Assembly (NCBI RefSeq): GCF_014646355.1
Contig: NZ_BMNH01000001.1
Coordinates: 258,615 to 322,614, forward strand
Length of the DNA: 64,000 nt
Source: Nonomuraea cavernae
Lineage (GTDB): Bacteria > Actinomycetota > Actinomycetes > Streptosporangiales > Streptosporangiaceae
Direction: 5' to 3'
The position numbers were made by a program, and so were the translations under genes. Positions 21,029 through 30,196 of the stretch are shown here, piece by piece; the stretch's first letter is position 1; each line of letters opens with the position of its first letter. The notes under the pieces are model-generated. The model saw only the letters and a program-made list of their open reading frames with translations. It did not search any database and had not been told where the DNA came from.

Positions 21029-22229
21029 CCGCCGGCGGGTAGGTGCGGCCCCGCCAGGTGCGGACCGGGCGCAGCGTGGCCTGCGTCAGGCGGACCGCCG
21101 TGGCGGGGTCGAGCAGCGGTGAGAGCCACAGGCCGACGCCGGGCCGGGTGTAGCTGCCGCGCAACGCCCCGGCCAGCAGCCACCGTACGGCCAGCAGCGC
21201 CAGGTCGAGCCGGGACGGGCGGCCGATCGCCAGCCGCAGCACGGGCAGCGCGGCGGTCAGCCAGACGACCGCCAGATCGGCCGCCTGCCAGCCGGGCCCG
21301 GTCACGTCCCGCAGCGGCAGCGACCGGCCCCACTCGCGCCAGAGCTCCGCCGTCGAGTCGTGCATGTCGACCTCCAGCAGCGCCCCCGCGTCGAGGAACG
21401 CGACCGACCAGCCCTCACCCGCCAGATGGCGGGCCAGCGCGACGTCGTCGGTCATCCGGTCGCGCACCCGGGCGAACCCGTCGGCCGCGAGCATCCGCTC
21501 ACGCCGGAACGCCATGCACTGGCCGTTGGCGACCGCGCGGTGCGGCGCGGGCGGAGTGGCCGGGCCGATGGGGCCGAACCGGTAGACCAGCGTCGCCAGC
21601 ATCGACGCGTGCGACGCCTGCTCCAGGCCGCCGTCGCAGCTGAACCGAGGTCCCACGGTGACCAGGTCGCGGCCGTCGAGCGCGGCGGCCACCGCTCCGA
21701 ACAGGCCAGGGTCGGGCCGGGCGTCGGCGTCCAGCGTGATGACCACGTCCCCCCGCGCCGCGGCCACTCCCTGGCGCAACGCCCACTGTTTGCCGACCCA
21801 CCCGGCGGGCAGCGGGGCGCCGGTGACCACCTTGGCGCCCAGGGACGCGGCCAGCGCCGCCGTGCCGTCGGTCGAGCCGTCGTCCACGACGATCACCTCG
21901 TCGACGTACGGGTCGGCGAGCGCCGCCCGCAGGCACGGCCCGATCCGCCGCTCCTCGTCCCGCGCCGGCACCACCACGGAGATCCCCTCGCCCCGGCCCT
22001 CCTCCTCACGTGGCGGCACTCCCGCAAAGATCCCCCGGTCGGCCCGCCCGATCCGGGCCGCCTCGCCGGGCGCCTTCATGGCCCGCGCCCGAACCTCACC
22101 GGACAGCCGGTCGTCAGCGGGTGGCGTGGCGGGACGCAGGGGCGGCAGGCGGTCGCGGCCTCGGGCGAGACGGGCGGCGACGACGACGGCCGCGACGGCC
22201 TGGGCGACGACAAGCGGCCGAATCCTCAC
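20979..22229 (-). CDS. GT2 family glycosyltransferase, CruG/CruC-like (carotenoid glycosylation)
   Basis: The 416-residue protein begins at GTG 22229, overlapping the desaturase stop (GTGA). It has an N-terminal hydrophobic segment, then the GT-A fold: ISVVVPARDEERRIGPCLRA, VDEVIVVDDGSTDGTAALA, and ITLDADARPDP (DxD). ANGQCMAFRRERMLAADGF and MTDDVALARHLAGEGW follow, then two C-terminal hydrophobic stretches. Linkage to cruF and a desaturase suggests that it glycosylates a carotenoid hydroxyl, as CruG does in cyanobacterial myxoxanthophyll synthesis. Its end overlaps that of the plsY-like gene by 50 bp. Confidence 0.8.
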   Translation of the reverse strand: MRIRPLVVAQAVAAVVVAARLARGRDRLPPLRPATPPADDRLSGEVRARAMKAPGEAARIGRADRGIFAGVPPREEEGRGEGISVVVPARDEERRIGPCLRAALADPYVDEVIVVDDGSTDGTAALAASLGAKVVTGAPLPAGWVGKQWALRQGVAAARGDVVITLDADARPDPGLFGAVAAALDGRDLVTVGPRFSCDGGLEQASHASMLATLVYRFGPIGPATPPAPHRAVANGQCMAFRRERMLAADGFARVRDRMTDDVALARHLAGEGWSVAFLDAGALLEVDMHDSTAELWREWGRSLPLRDVTGPGWQAADLAVVWLTAALPVLRLAIGRPSRLDLALLAVRWLLAGALRGSYTRPGVGLWLSPLLDPATAVRLTQATLRPVRTWRGRTYPPAVRGAARPGRPARSAGR

Positions 22230-23803
22230 CGGCCCCCCCTTTCGTCGACAGCCCGAGCGACCGATCGGCCCTCCGGTTCGCCGTGAGCCCGACCGCCCGA
22301 TCGGATCTCCCCGGCCACGCGAATCCGGGAGCCCGGTCGGTCATCACGTCTCGGCGACGCCGCCGTGGGGAAGTCCTGGGCGACGAGCCCGGCCACGATG
22401 CGGGCGCCCAGGGTGACCATGGGCAGGCCGCCGCCGGGGTGGGCGGAGCCGCCCACGAGGTAGAGGCCGCGCCGGGGGCCCCGGTTGCCGGGCCGCAGGA
22501 ACGGCGAGAGCGTCCCGTGGGTGGCGGCGCCGTAGATGGCTCCGCCCCAGGCTCCGTAGCGGTCGCGCAGGTCGGCGGGGGTGAAGGTGTCCACGAAGCG
22601 CAGCCGCCCGGCCAGGTCGTGGCCGCGCTCGGCGAGCCGTTCCAGCACGAGATCCCGGTACGACTCCACGGACACCGGCCACCGCCCCGGATCGCGGGCG
22701 GGCACGTTGACGAGCAGGACCTGGTTCTCGGCGCCGTCCGGCGCCTGCGACGGGTCGTCGACGGCCGAGCAGCCGATGTAGACGGTCGGGTCGCGCGGCG
22801 GCACGCGGCGTTCGAAGATGTCGGCGAACTCCTGCCGGTAGTCGGCGGAGAAGACGATCGAGTGGTGCGCCAGCCCGGGGGTGCGGCCTTCGACGCCGGC
22901 CAGCAGCAGCAACACCGACGAGGACCGGCCCAGCCGGGCGATCCGGCGCAGCCGCCGCCGGTGCGGCAGCAGGTCGCCGTACAGGCTCGCGGCGTCGGTG
23001 TTGGCCACCACGATGTCGGCGGGCACCCGCTCGCCACCTGCCAGCCGCAGCCCGGTGACGCGGTCGCCGTCGGCGGTGATGGCGGCCACCGGAGCCGACA
23101 GGTGCACCTCGACGCCCGCCTTGTCCAGCAGCGCCGCCAGGTCGTCGGCCAGCCGGGGCAGGCCGCCGGGCACGTACCAGCCGCCCTGGCCGTGCTCCAG
23201 GGCGGGGATGCAGCCGAGCGCGGCGGGCGCCCGGTGCGGGTCGGAGCCGGCGTAGGTGGCGTAGCGGTCGACGTACTGGACGAGGCGCGGGTCGCGGAAG
23301 TGGCGGCGGGCCAGGCCGTGCAGGGTGCGGCCGGGCGCGACTGCGAGCAGGTCGGCCGGACGGGCCTGCTCGGGAGGGCGGGTGAGGGGTCCGGCGAAGA
23401 AGGTACGGCCGGCGGCGGCGAGGCAGCGGCCGGCCCACGCGTGGAAGGCCCGCCAGGCGGCGCCCTCCCCGGGGGCGAGGCGGTCGACCTCGGCGGCCAT
23501 CTCGGCGGGGTCGCGCCGGGCGGTCAGCCGGGAGCCGTCGGCGAACCGGTAGCGGCACAGCTCGGCCGGTTCGATCAGCTCCCGTTCCAGCCCGAGCTCG
23601 CGGAACACGTCCGGCATGGTGAGCAGCGAGGGGCCGAGGGAGAAGGTGAACCCGTCGCGACGGTGCTCGGCGAGCTTGCCACCGAGCCGGGGCAGCCGTT
23701 CGTACAGCCGGACCTCGTGGCCCCACCGGGCCAGCAGGAGCGCGGCGGCCATGCCGCCGAAGCCGCCGCCCACCACGGTCACCGAAGCCACAGCCGCCTC
23801 CAT
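22226..23803 (-). CDS. CrtI-family carotenoid desaturase, probably CrtD-like (3,4-desaturase)
   Basis: From ATG 23803 the protein has 525 residues. The N-terminal FAD motif is VTVVGGGFGGMAAALLLARW, followed by LYERLPRLGGKLAEHRRDGF and FSLGPSLLTMPDVFREL. The C-terminal motif YLVGGSAHPGGGLPMVTLGA is the family's second nucleotide-binding signature. It is a second paralogue besides crtI and sits between cruF and a glycosyltransferase. It therefore most likely desaturates a 1-hydroxy-carotenoid next to the hydroxyl. It overlaps the end of cruF by 25 bases. About 45 C-terminal residues are low-complexity and arginine-rich. Confidence 0.85.
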   Translation of the reverse strand: MEAAVASVTVVGGGFGGMAAALLLARWGHEVRLYERLPRLGGKLAEHRRDGFTFSLGPSLLTMPDVFRELGLERELIEPAELCRYRFADGSRLTARRDPAEMAAEVDRLAPGEGAAWRAFHAWAGRCLAAAGRTFFAGPLTRPPEQARPADLLAVAPGRTLHGLARRHFRDPRLVQYVDRYATYAGSDPHRAPAALGCIPALEHGQGGWYVPGGLPRLADDLAALLDKAGVEVHLSAPVAAITADGDRVTGLRLAGGERVPADIVVANTDAASLYGDLLPHRRRLRRIARLGRSSSVLLLLAGVEGRTPGLAHHSIVFSADYRQEFADIFERRVPPRDPTVYIGCSAVDDPSQAPDGAENQVLLVNVPARDPGRWPVSVESYRDLVLERLAERGHDLAGRLRFVDTFTPADLRDRYGAWGGAIYGAATHGTLSPFLRPGNRGPRRGLYLVGGSAHPGGGLPMVTLGARIVAGLVAQDFPTAASPRRDDRPGSRIRVAGEIRSGGRAHGEPEGRSVARAVDERGGR

Positions 23804-24537
23804 CCCAGCGCCGCGAACGTGCCCATCGCCACCCCTCCCACTGCCGCGACGAGCGGATCGGGCGGCTGGAACACCGCCGCGAAGCCGAGCGTCTCCATCG
23901 CGGCCATCGTCGTGTACAGCGCCGGCAGCCCGGCGCGGGCCGGGCGGTCGGGCCCGGCGATCCGCCGGACGACCACCATGACCAGTAGGGACACCAGAAG
24001 CCAGCCGGCCAGGTTGCTCAGCGGGACGCCGCGGTAGGGGCCCGGCTCGGCCCACACCCACAGCCCCAGCCGCAGCATCTGCGGGTCGAGGAACAGGTCC
24101 CACGCGGTCAGCGCCAGCGCGCCGACCACCACGCCGGCCCGCCCTCCGACGGTGGCGCCGATCCCGTACGCGGCCAGCCCCATGCCGCCCCAGGCCAGCG
24201 CCACCACCAGCGGCACCCCGCCGACCTGCGGCCACAGCGCGCCGGTGTAGTGGTAGGCGCCGAACGGGAACCCGGTGTGGACGCCGACCAGCTCGGCCAG
24301 GTAGCCGACCGCCACCGCCGCGCCGAAGGCGGCCACGGCCCGCGGCCGGCCCAGCGCCGCCGCCGCGAAGCCCACGGCGCTCACCGCCAGCAGCGCCACG
24401 ACGACACCGGTGAACGGCAGCGGGTCGTCGCTCAGCCCGGACATCACCTGGGCGGCGACCATGGCGCACAGGAACACCGCGCCCAGCGCCTGACCCAGCG
24501 CGGGCCGGGTGACGGGTGCATCGCGAAGAGCGTCCAT
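23779..24537 (-). CDS. cruF: CruF-like carotenoid 1,2-hydratase (DUF422), membrane protein
   Basis: The 252-residue protein has 7-8 hydrophobic segments and the family landmarks ELVGVHTGFPFGAYHYTG, VPLVVALAWGGMG, and LTAWDLFLDPQM. The conserved His, Tyr and Asp residues there mark the CruF/DUF422 hydratases, which add water across the C1-C2 double bond of psi ends. It heads the reverse-strand block cruF - desaturase - glycosyltransferase. The 217-bp gap to the divergent aminotransferase (24538-24754) should carry promoters for both directions. No clear palindrome was found in it. Confidence 0.87.
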   Translation of the reverse strand: MDALRDAPVTRPALGQALGAVFLCAMVAAQVMSGLSDDPLPFTGVVVALLAVSAVGFAAAALGRPRAVAAFGAAVAVGYLAELVGVHTGFPFGAYHYTGALWPQVGGVPLVVALAWGGMGLAAYGIGATVGGRAGVVVGALALTAWDLFLDPQMLRLGLWVWAEPGPYRGVPLSNLAGWLLVSLLVMVVVRRIAGPDRPARAGLPALYTTMAAMETLGFAAVFQPPDPLVAAVGGVAMGTFAALGWRRLWLR

Positions 24538-24754
24538 GTCCTGATCCTTCGGATCCGGGCGGCGCTCGGTTGCGTCGCATCCGGGTCGCTTCCATGCTCT
24601 CCAGGCGTTGTGCGGGGGTTACTACCGAACCGCCGACATGGGGGAATCTTTCCGCTCCGGTCTGTCACGCGCCGGAACCGGAGGCGCCGGGCTGAACCGG
24701 TCGGTGCGCGGGCGCGTACCTCCACACGTCCGGACCCGCGTCCATGGAGGTGTC

Positions 24755-25918
24755 GTGGAGCTCAGCCTCTTGCGTACACAGGCGCACAGCCCTTCGTACT
24801 TCTCACTGCTGCGCGGGTCCTCCGGGCAGCGGGCCCCGGTCGACTTCTGCATCCCGTGCAACCCGTACTTCCCGACGCCGGAGATATTCGAGCATCTCGG
24901 GCGGAACCTGGAGACGATCCTCAAGTTCTATCCCAGTGGCGCGGACACGATCACCGCGGAGCTCTGCTCCACCCTCGGCCTTCACCCCCAGACGGTCGCC
25001 ATGGGCAACGGCTCCACCGAGCTGATCACCTGGATCGACCATCTGCTGGTGCGCGGCAGCCTGGCGGTGCCGATCCCCACCTTCGGCCGGTGGACCGACC
25101 AGCCGCTGGAGACGGGCAAGCGGGTCGACATGTATCCGCTGCTGGAGAGCCGCAACTTCGCCCTCGACGTGAACGACTACGTGTCCTTCGTCCGCATGCG
25201 CGGCTCACGCGTGGCTGTGATCTGCAACCCCAACAACCCCGACGGCGGCTACCTGCCGAAGCACGAGGTGCTGCGGCTGCTCGACCAGCTCATCGACCTG
25301 GACCTGGTGATCGTGGACGAGTCGTTCGGCGACTTCGTGGACGCCGAGCCGTATCCGGGGGTGGCCGCCGAGGCGGCGGTGCGGCCGAACGTGATCGTGC
25401 TGCGCAGCCTGGGCAAGAACTTCGGGCTGCACGGCATCAGGTTCGGCTACCTGGTCGCCAACCCGGCCCTGGCCGGCAAGGTGAGGGACGCGCTGCCGAA
25501 GTGGAACCTCAACTCGTTCGCCGAGGTCGTGGTGTTCATGATGAAGCAGTGCATGGGCGAGTACCAGGAGAGCCTGAGGCGCCTCAGCCAGGACCGGCGG
25601 GTGATGTTCCAGCAGCTCAGCACCATGCCGGAGCTGTCGGTCTACGCCTCGCAGGGCAACTTCCTGCTGGTGAAGCTACCCCCGGGGTATGACGGGGTGC
25701 CCCTGCGCGACCACCTGCTGACCGAGCACGGTGTGTACGTCCGCGAGTGCGGCAACAAGCTGGGCACCACCAGCCAGTTTCTCCGGCTGGTGGTGCGCCC
25801 TCAGGAGGACGTGCGGCGGCTGCTGGTCGGCATGACGCAGTTCCTTTATTCGGGCAGCCTGCACGAGATGCCCGTCATCGGCCTGCACCACCGGGCGGTC
25901 AACCCGTTGTCCGCCTGA
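24755..25918 (+). CDS. PLP-dependent class I/II aminotransferase (histidinol-phosphate aminotransferase/CobD-like)
   Basis: Read from GTG 24755 (GGAGG 4 bases upstream) the protein has 387 residues. Fold type I features are seen: YPSGADTITAELC, VICNPNNPDGGYLPKHEVLR (substrate and PLP-ring contact), DLVIVDESFGDF, and LRSLGKNFGLHGIRFGYLVA, whose lysine should bind PLP. Specificity is not determined by these motifs. It lies beside, and divergent from, the carotenoid block, but an aminotransferase has no obvious role there. Confidence 0.85.
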   Translation: MELSLLRTQAHSPSYFSLLRGSSGQRAPVDFCIPCNPYFPTPEIFEHLGRNLETILKFYPSGADTITAELCSTLGLHPQTVAMGNGSTELITWIDHLLVRGSLAVPIPTFGRWTDQPLETGKRVDMYPLLESRNFALDVNDYVSFVRMRGSRVAVICNPNNPDGGYLPKHEVLRLLDQLIDLDLVIVDESFGDFVDAEPYPGVAAEAAVRPNVIVLRSLGKNFGLHGIRFGYLVANPALAGKVRDALPKWNLNSFAEVVVFMMKQCMGEYQESLRRLSQDRRVMFQQLSTMPELSVYASQGNFLLVKLPPGYDGVPLRDHLLTEHGVYVRECGNKLGTTSQFLRLVVRPQEDVRRLLVGMTQFLYSGSLHEMPVIGLHHRAVNPLSA

Positions 25919-25936
25919 CCCGCGAACCCGCCAACT

Positions 25937-28033
25937 CTACGAACTCTGGAGCTCGCGCTCCCTGTCGAGCCTCCGCGCGGCGCTCAGCGACAGCGGGCGG
26001 CTCGGCCACCAGAAGCGCTCGCCCATCAGCGTGACCAGGGCGGGCACCAGCACGCTGCGCACCAGCAGCGTGTCGAGCAGCACGCCGAAGCCGACGATGA
26101 TGCCGAGCTGGGTGAGCGTGATCAGCGGCAGCACGCCGAGCACCGCGAAGACCGCGGCGAGCACGATGCCGGCGCTGGTGATGACGCCGCCGGTGACCGC
26201 CAGGGCGGTGACGATGCCGGCGTGCGTGCCCTGGCGGACGGCCTCCTCGCGGGCCCTGTGGGTGAGGAAGATGTTGTAGTCGACACCCAGGGCGACCAGG
26301 AACAGGAAGCTCAGCAACGGCACCGAGAGGTCCATGGCGGGGAAGTCGAAGAACCGCTCGAAGGCGAACCACCCGGCCCCGAAGCTGGCCACGAAGCTGA
26401 TGATCACGGTCGTCACCAGCGTGACGGCGGCGACGACCGACCTGAGCAGGAGCAGCAGCACGAGCATGACCACGCCGAGCACCAGGGGGATGACGACGAA
26501 CTGGTCACGGGTGGCGGCCTGCCGTTCGTCCAGGTCGATGGCCTCGGGGCCGCCCACCAGCGCCTGCCCGTCCGGCACGGCCTTGACCGCCTCGCGCAGC
26601 TTCTCGACGGCGGTGAGACTGGCGTCGCTGCCCGGCTCGGCCGCCAGCACGACGTTGATCTTGGTGAGATCGGACGCGCTGTCGGCCACGGTGGCCGTGG
26701 AGACGCCCGGTGCGCCCTTGGCCGCCTGGAGCACGGCCTCGGCCGCCGGCTCGCGGGCGATCACGACCACCGGCTGCGCGCTGCCCGCCGGGAAGGCCCT
26801 GCTCAGGGTCTCCTGCCCGGCGATGGCCTCGACCTTCTCGCGGAACTGCTCCGTCTGCGACAGCCCACTCTGTACGCCCACCGCGCCCACCGCGAGGAAG
26901 GCCAGGACGCCGACGCTCACCAGCGTCATGAGGATCGGGCGACGGGCCACCCCGGCGCCGACGCGCCGCCACAGCCCGTCGCGCGCCGGATCGGCCTGGC
27001 CCACCTTGGGGGCGAAGGGCCAGAACAGCCCGCGGCCGAACAGCACCATCGCGGCCGGCAGCACGATCAGCGCGTAGGCCACGGCGATCACGATGCCGAT
27101 GGCGCCCGCCATGCCGATGGCCCGGTTGAACGGCGACAGCGCGAACAGCAGCGTGCACAACGCCAGGGCGACGGTGGCCGAGCTGGCCAGGATGGCGGGC
27201 GCGGCGGACCGCACCGCGGCGGACATCGCCTGGTGGCGGTCCTCGTGGATGCGGAGCTGCTCGCGGTAGCGGGCGATGAGCAGCAGCGCGTAGTTGGTGC
27301 CGGCTCCGAACACCAGGACGGAGGTGATGCCGAGGGTGGAGTCGTCGACGGTCAGCCCGGTGAGGTTGGTGAGCAGGGCGACGGCCTTGGCGGCGACCTG
27401 GTCGGCCACCCCGACGACGGCGAGCGGCACCAGCCACAGCCACGGGCTGCGGTAGGTGAGCAGCAGCAGCAGCGCCACGACGCTCGCGGTGACGGCCAGC
27501 AGCGTGATGTTGGCCCCGCTGAAGACCGAGGACAGGTCGACCTTGAACCCGGCGCCGCCGGTGACCTCGACCCTCGCGCCGGCCGGGAGGCCGTCTCGCG
27601 CCTCGGCCCTGACCTGCGCCACGGCCTCGGACAGCTCGCTGTTGGACAACGTGCCCGCCAGGGGCACGGTCAGCAGCGCCACGTCACCCTCCGGCGCCAT
27701 GACCGGCGGCGGCACCCTGCCGCCCACGGCCCGCGCGGCCATCCGCTCGGCGTCGGCGTCGATGGCGGCGCGGTCGTCGGCGGTCAGCGCGCCGGACCGG
27801 CTGTAGACGACCAGCGCGGGCAGCACCTGGCCGCTGGGGAACTCCTGCTGCAGCCGCGCCACCGCCGCCGACTCCGCCCCCTTGGGCAGCGAGTCGGCGG
27901 GGTCGGTGCTCACCTTGGCGGCACCGCCGAACGCCAGAGCCAGGCCGGAGATCACGATCGCGAGAACGATCGTGAGCCATTTACCCGATCTGCCCCACAA
28001 GACGTCCCACCTACTAGGCTCTGCTCGCCACAT
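25937..28033 (-). CDS. MMPL family RND-type exporter
   Basis: The 698-residue protein has two repeats, each with one membrane helix, a large extracytoplasmic loop and five more helices. Repeat one ends near residue 350 (TLGITSVLVFGAGTNYALLL is the MMPL signature with GxxxNY). Repeat two holds LFLVALGVDYNIFLTHRARE (GVDYN). Such proteins export lipids or drugs using the proton gradient. A GGAAAGAG ribosome site precedes ATG 28033. A divergent MarR gene and two operator boxes in the shared gap point to substrate-induced expression. Confidence 0.93.
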   Translation of the reverse strand: MWRAEPSRWDVLWGRSGKWLTIVLAIVISGLALAFGGAAKVSTDPADSLPKGAESAAVARLQQEFPSGQVLPALVVYSRSGALTADDRAAIDADAERMAARAVGGRVPPPVMAPEGDVALLTVPLAGTLSNSELSEAVAQVRAEARDGLPAGARVEVTGGAGFKVDLSSVFSGANITLLAVTASVVALLLLLTYRSPWLWLVPLAVVGVADQVAAKAVALLTNLTGLTVDDSTLGITSVLVFGAGTNYALLLIARYREQLRIHEDRHQAMSAAVRSAAPAILASSATVALALCTLLFALSPFNRAIGMAGAIGIVIAVAYALIVLPAAMVLFGRGLFWPFAPKVGQADPARDGLWRRVGAGVARRPILMTLVSVGVLAFLAVGAVGVQSGLSQTEQFREKVEAIAGQETLSRAFPAGSAQPVVVIAREPAAEAVLQAAKGAPGVSTATVADSASDLTKINVVLAAEPGSDASLTAVEKLREAVKAVPDGQALVGGPEAIDLDERQAATRDQFVVIPLVLGVVMLVLLLLLRSVVAAVTLVTTVIISFVASFGAGWFAFERFFDFPAMDLSVPLLSFLFLVALGVDYNIFLTHRAREEAVRQGTHAGIVTALAVTGGVITSAGIVLAAVFAVLGVLPLITLTQLGIIVGFGVLLDTLLVRSVLVPALVTLMGERFWWPSRPLSLSAARRLDRERELQSS

Positions 28034-28043
28034 GTAAAACTCT

Positions 28044-28072
28044 TTCCATGGTGGAATATTTCTATGATGGAA
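28044..28072. promoter_or_regulatory. Two 13-bp MarR-type operator boxes between the MMPL and marR genes
   Basis: Box 1 TTCCATGGTGGAA (28044-28056) is a perfect palindrome around a central TGG. Box 2 TTCTATGATGGAA (28060-28072) differs at two positions. Their centres are 16 bp apart. Box 1 covers the ribosome site of the exporter and box 2 lies on the marR side, so a bound dimer could repress both genes. Confidence 0.8.
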
Positions 28073-28115
28073 ACGTTAGCATGCCCCAAGAGGCGGAGCT
28101 GAGGGAGGGGGGACC

Positions 28116-28583
28116 GTGACGGCGCGCATTCCCGACGCCACCGAGCTGATGTTCGCGATCCGGCGCCTCAACGTGGAGAACGACCGGTTCGCCGAGCGCT
28201 TCGCCGACCTGCACGGCCTGCATCGCACCGACCTCAACGCGCTCGTGGTCATCCTCGACGCGTACGCCGCCGGCCACCCGCTCACCCCCGGCCATCTGGG
28301 CGCCGCGCTCAACCTCAGCCCACCCGCCACGACGGCCCTGATCAACCGGCTCGAAGGCGTCGGCCACGTCGAACGCCGCCGCAGCGCCACCGACCGGCGC
28401 AAGGTCGAGGTGGTGCTGAACGAGCAGGCCGCCCGGCTGGCCGGGCAGTTCTTCACGCCCCTGGCCCGCCAGCTCGCCACCGTGATCGACGAGTTCGCCC
28501 CCGAGGAGCGCGAGGTGATCGGCAGGTTTCTCGACCGCGCCGTCGAGGCCACGGCGAAGGCCAGGCGGCAGTCGACCGCCTGA
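28116..28583 (+). CDS. MarR family transcriptional regulator
   Basis: The 155-residue protein starts at GTG 28116 after GGAGGGGGG. The winged helix reads HPLTPGHLGAALNLSPPATTALINRLEGVGHVERRRSATDRRKVEV, given here as adjoining pieces GHLGAALNLSPPATTALINR (recognition helix) and VERRRSATDRRKVEV (wing). Long helices on both sides dimerise the protein. It is divergent from the MMPL exporter and very likely represses it through the boxes at 28044-28072. Confidence 0.92.
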   Translation: MTARIPDATELMFAIRRLNVENDRFAERFADLHGLHRTDLNALVVILDAYAAGHPLTPGHLGAALNLSPPATTALINRLEGVGHVERRRSATDRRKVEVVLNEQAARLAGQFFTPLARQLATVIDEFAPEEREVIGRFLDRAVEATAKARRQSTA

Positions 28584-28645
28584 CCCTCAGTCCTCGACCT
28601 CATACCCTGTCCTTCGTCAGGGCCTCCCCGTCCGGTTGCATCCGG

Positions 28646-29002
28646 TCATGCCGCGACGTAGCACTCCACTTCGGCACGGCGGTAGGGCAGCCCCTCGTCG
28701 ACCGAGTGGCGCACGCACTTCTGCTCGGCGTCGCTCAGCGTGAGCTCGCCGCATACGGTGACGCCCACGTAGGTGCGGCAGTCGAGCGTCGGATCGGCGA
28801 CCTTGCCGACCCGGTATCCCTCCTTGACGGCCGCCCGGCATTCGGCCTGCCGGGCCGAGGTGTCGGCGTAGCGGCACTGCTCCATCAGGACGTGGTACTG
28901 GTCCTCGCTCACCTCTCGTGGTTCAGAGCCATCCCGGGTGAACCCCACGACCATCCCGAGGATGGCCAGCAACCCGACCCCAGAGACAACGATTCCCTTC
29001 AT
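28646..29002 (-). CDS. Small secreted or membrane-anchored cysteine-rich protein, unknown function
   Basis: From ATG 29002 (AGGGGGG just upstream) the product has 118 residues: a hydrophobic N-terminus MKGIVVSGVGLLAILGMVVG followed by a charged region with six cysteines (in EQCRYAD, AECRAAV, LDCRTYV, VCGEL, KCVRHS, ECYVA). The pattern suits a signal-anchored extracytoplasmic domain with three disulfides. I do not recognise the family. It follows the MetE-like gene by 48 bases on the same strand. Confidence 0.7.
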   Translation of the reverse strand: MKGIVVSGVGLLAILGMVVGFTRDGSEPREVSEDQYHVLMEQCRYADTSARQAECRAAVKEGYRVGKVADPTLDCRTYVGVTVCGELTLSDAEQKCVRHSVDEGLPYRRAEVECYVAA

Positions 29003-29050
29003 GCTTCCCCCCTGCATGCGAGCTACCGCCAGGCGCGGGCGCCAAACCTG

Positions 29051-30151
29051 TCAGCCCCACACCTCCCGTGCCGTCTCGACGATCAGGGCCAGCTTGGCGA
29101 ACTGCTGGTCGGCGGTGAGTGTGTTGCCCTCGACCGTGGAGGAGAAACCGCACTGCGGCGACAGGCAGAGCTGGTCGAGGTCGACGAACTTGGCCGCCTC
29201 GTCGATGCGCCGCTTGAGCGCGTCCTTGGACTCGAGCTCGCCGGTCTTGGTGGTGACCAGGCCGAGCACCACCGTCTTGCCCGGCGGCACGAACCTCAGC
29301 GGCTCGAAGCCGCCCGACCGCTCGTCGTCGTACTCCAGGAAGAAGCCGTCCACGGCAAGCTCGCCGAACAGCGCCTCGGCGACGAAGTCGTAGGTGCCCG
29401 AAGCGGCCCACGAGGAGCGGAAGTTGCCCCGGCACATGTGGGTGGTGACCGTCATGCCCTCGGGCTTGGCGGCGAGCGCGGCGTTGATCTGCTTGATGTA
29501 GCGCAGGTGCATGTGCTCGGCGTCGTCACCGCGTTCGGCCAGCTCGGCGCGCTGGGCCGGGTCGTTCAGGTAGGCCAGGCTGGTGTCGTCGAGCTGGAGG
29601 TAGGTGCAGCCCAGCTCGCCGATCCGGCGCACCTGCTCGGCGTAGGCGGCGCTGAGGTCGCTCCAGAACTCCTCGACGTCGGGGTAGACGGCCGGGTCGA
29701 TGGCGGCCGGCCCGCCGCGGTAGTGGACCATGCTGGGCGAGGGGATGGTCAGCTTGGGCACCGCGGTGCGGGCCGTGTCGCGCAGGAACGTGAAGGCGTC
29801 GGCGAAGACGGGCCGGGGCAGGCTGATCCGGTCGTGCACCCGCAGGGCCGCGGGGGTGAACTCGATGTCGCCCTGCCGGTTGTGGAAGCGGACCGTGATG
29901 CGCTCGTCGGCGGCCTGGCCGATGCCGCCGAGCTGGTAGATGAAGTCCATGTGCCAGGAGGCCCGCCTGAACTCTCCGTCGGTCGCCGCCCGCAGGCCGA
30001 TCTCCTCCTGGCGGCGCACCACCTCGCGGATCGCCTCGTCCTCCACCTCGCGCAGCGCCTCCCCGGTGAGGCTGTCGCGGGCGCGGAGCAGGGCGGGCGG
30101 GCGCAGCAGGCTGCCGACGTGGTCGGCTCGGAACGGCGGTGAGGTGCGCAT
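29051..30151 (-). CDS. MetE C-terminal-domain-like methyltransferase (YxjG/YxjH type)
   Basis: The 366-residue protein contains only the catalytic barrel of cobalamin-independent methionine synthase. It has RADHVGSLLRP at the start, GCTYLQLDDTSLAYL, VTTHMCRGNFRSSW with the zinc-ligand HxC, and LCLSPQCGFSSTVEGN with the second cysteine ligand. Stand-alone members act in methionine recycling or in transfer of methyl groups from other donors. GGAGGAG precedes the ATG. It follows the AMP-ligase by 45 bases and probably shares its transcript with paaX. Confidence 0.88.
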   Translation of the reverse strand: MRTSPPFRADHVGSLLRPPALLRARDSLTGEALREVEDEAIREVVRRQEEIGLRAATDGEFRRASWHMDFIYQLGGIGQAADERITVRFHNRQGDIEFTPAALRVHDRISLPRPVFADAFTFLRDTARTAVPKLTIPSPSMVHYRGGPAAIDPAVYPDVEEFWSDLSAAYAEQVRRIGELGCTYLQLDDTSLAYLNDPAQRAELAERGDDAEHMHLRYIKQINAALAAKPEGMTVTTHMCRGNFRSSWAASGTYDFVAEALFGELAVDGFFLEYDDERSGGFEPLRFVPPGKTVVLGLVTTKTGELESKDALKRRIDEAAKFVDLDQLCLSPQCGFSSTVEGNTLTADQQFAKLALIVETAREVWG

Positions 30152-30196
30152 GGGGATCTTCTCCTCCGTGGTCGGTCGCGACGAGGGGTCGGGGGA

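Noticed and set aside
24538-24754. Operator between cruF and the aminotransferase gene
   Set aside because: I looked for palindromes, including copies of AATAAGTT, and found none that stood out.
26222-28102. 626-codon + strand frame opposite the MMPL gene
   Set aside because: Low-complexity shadow; the reverse strand carries unmistakable MMPL repeats.
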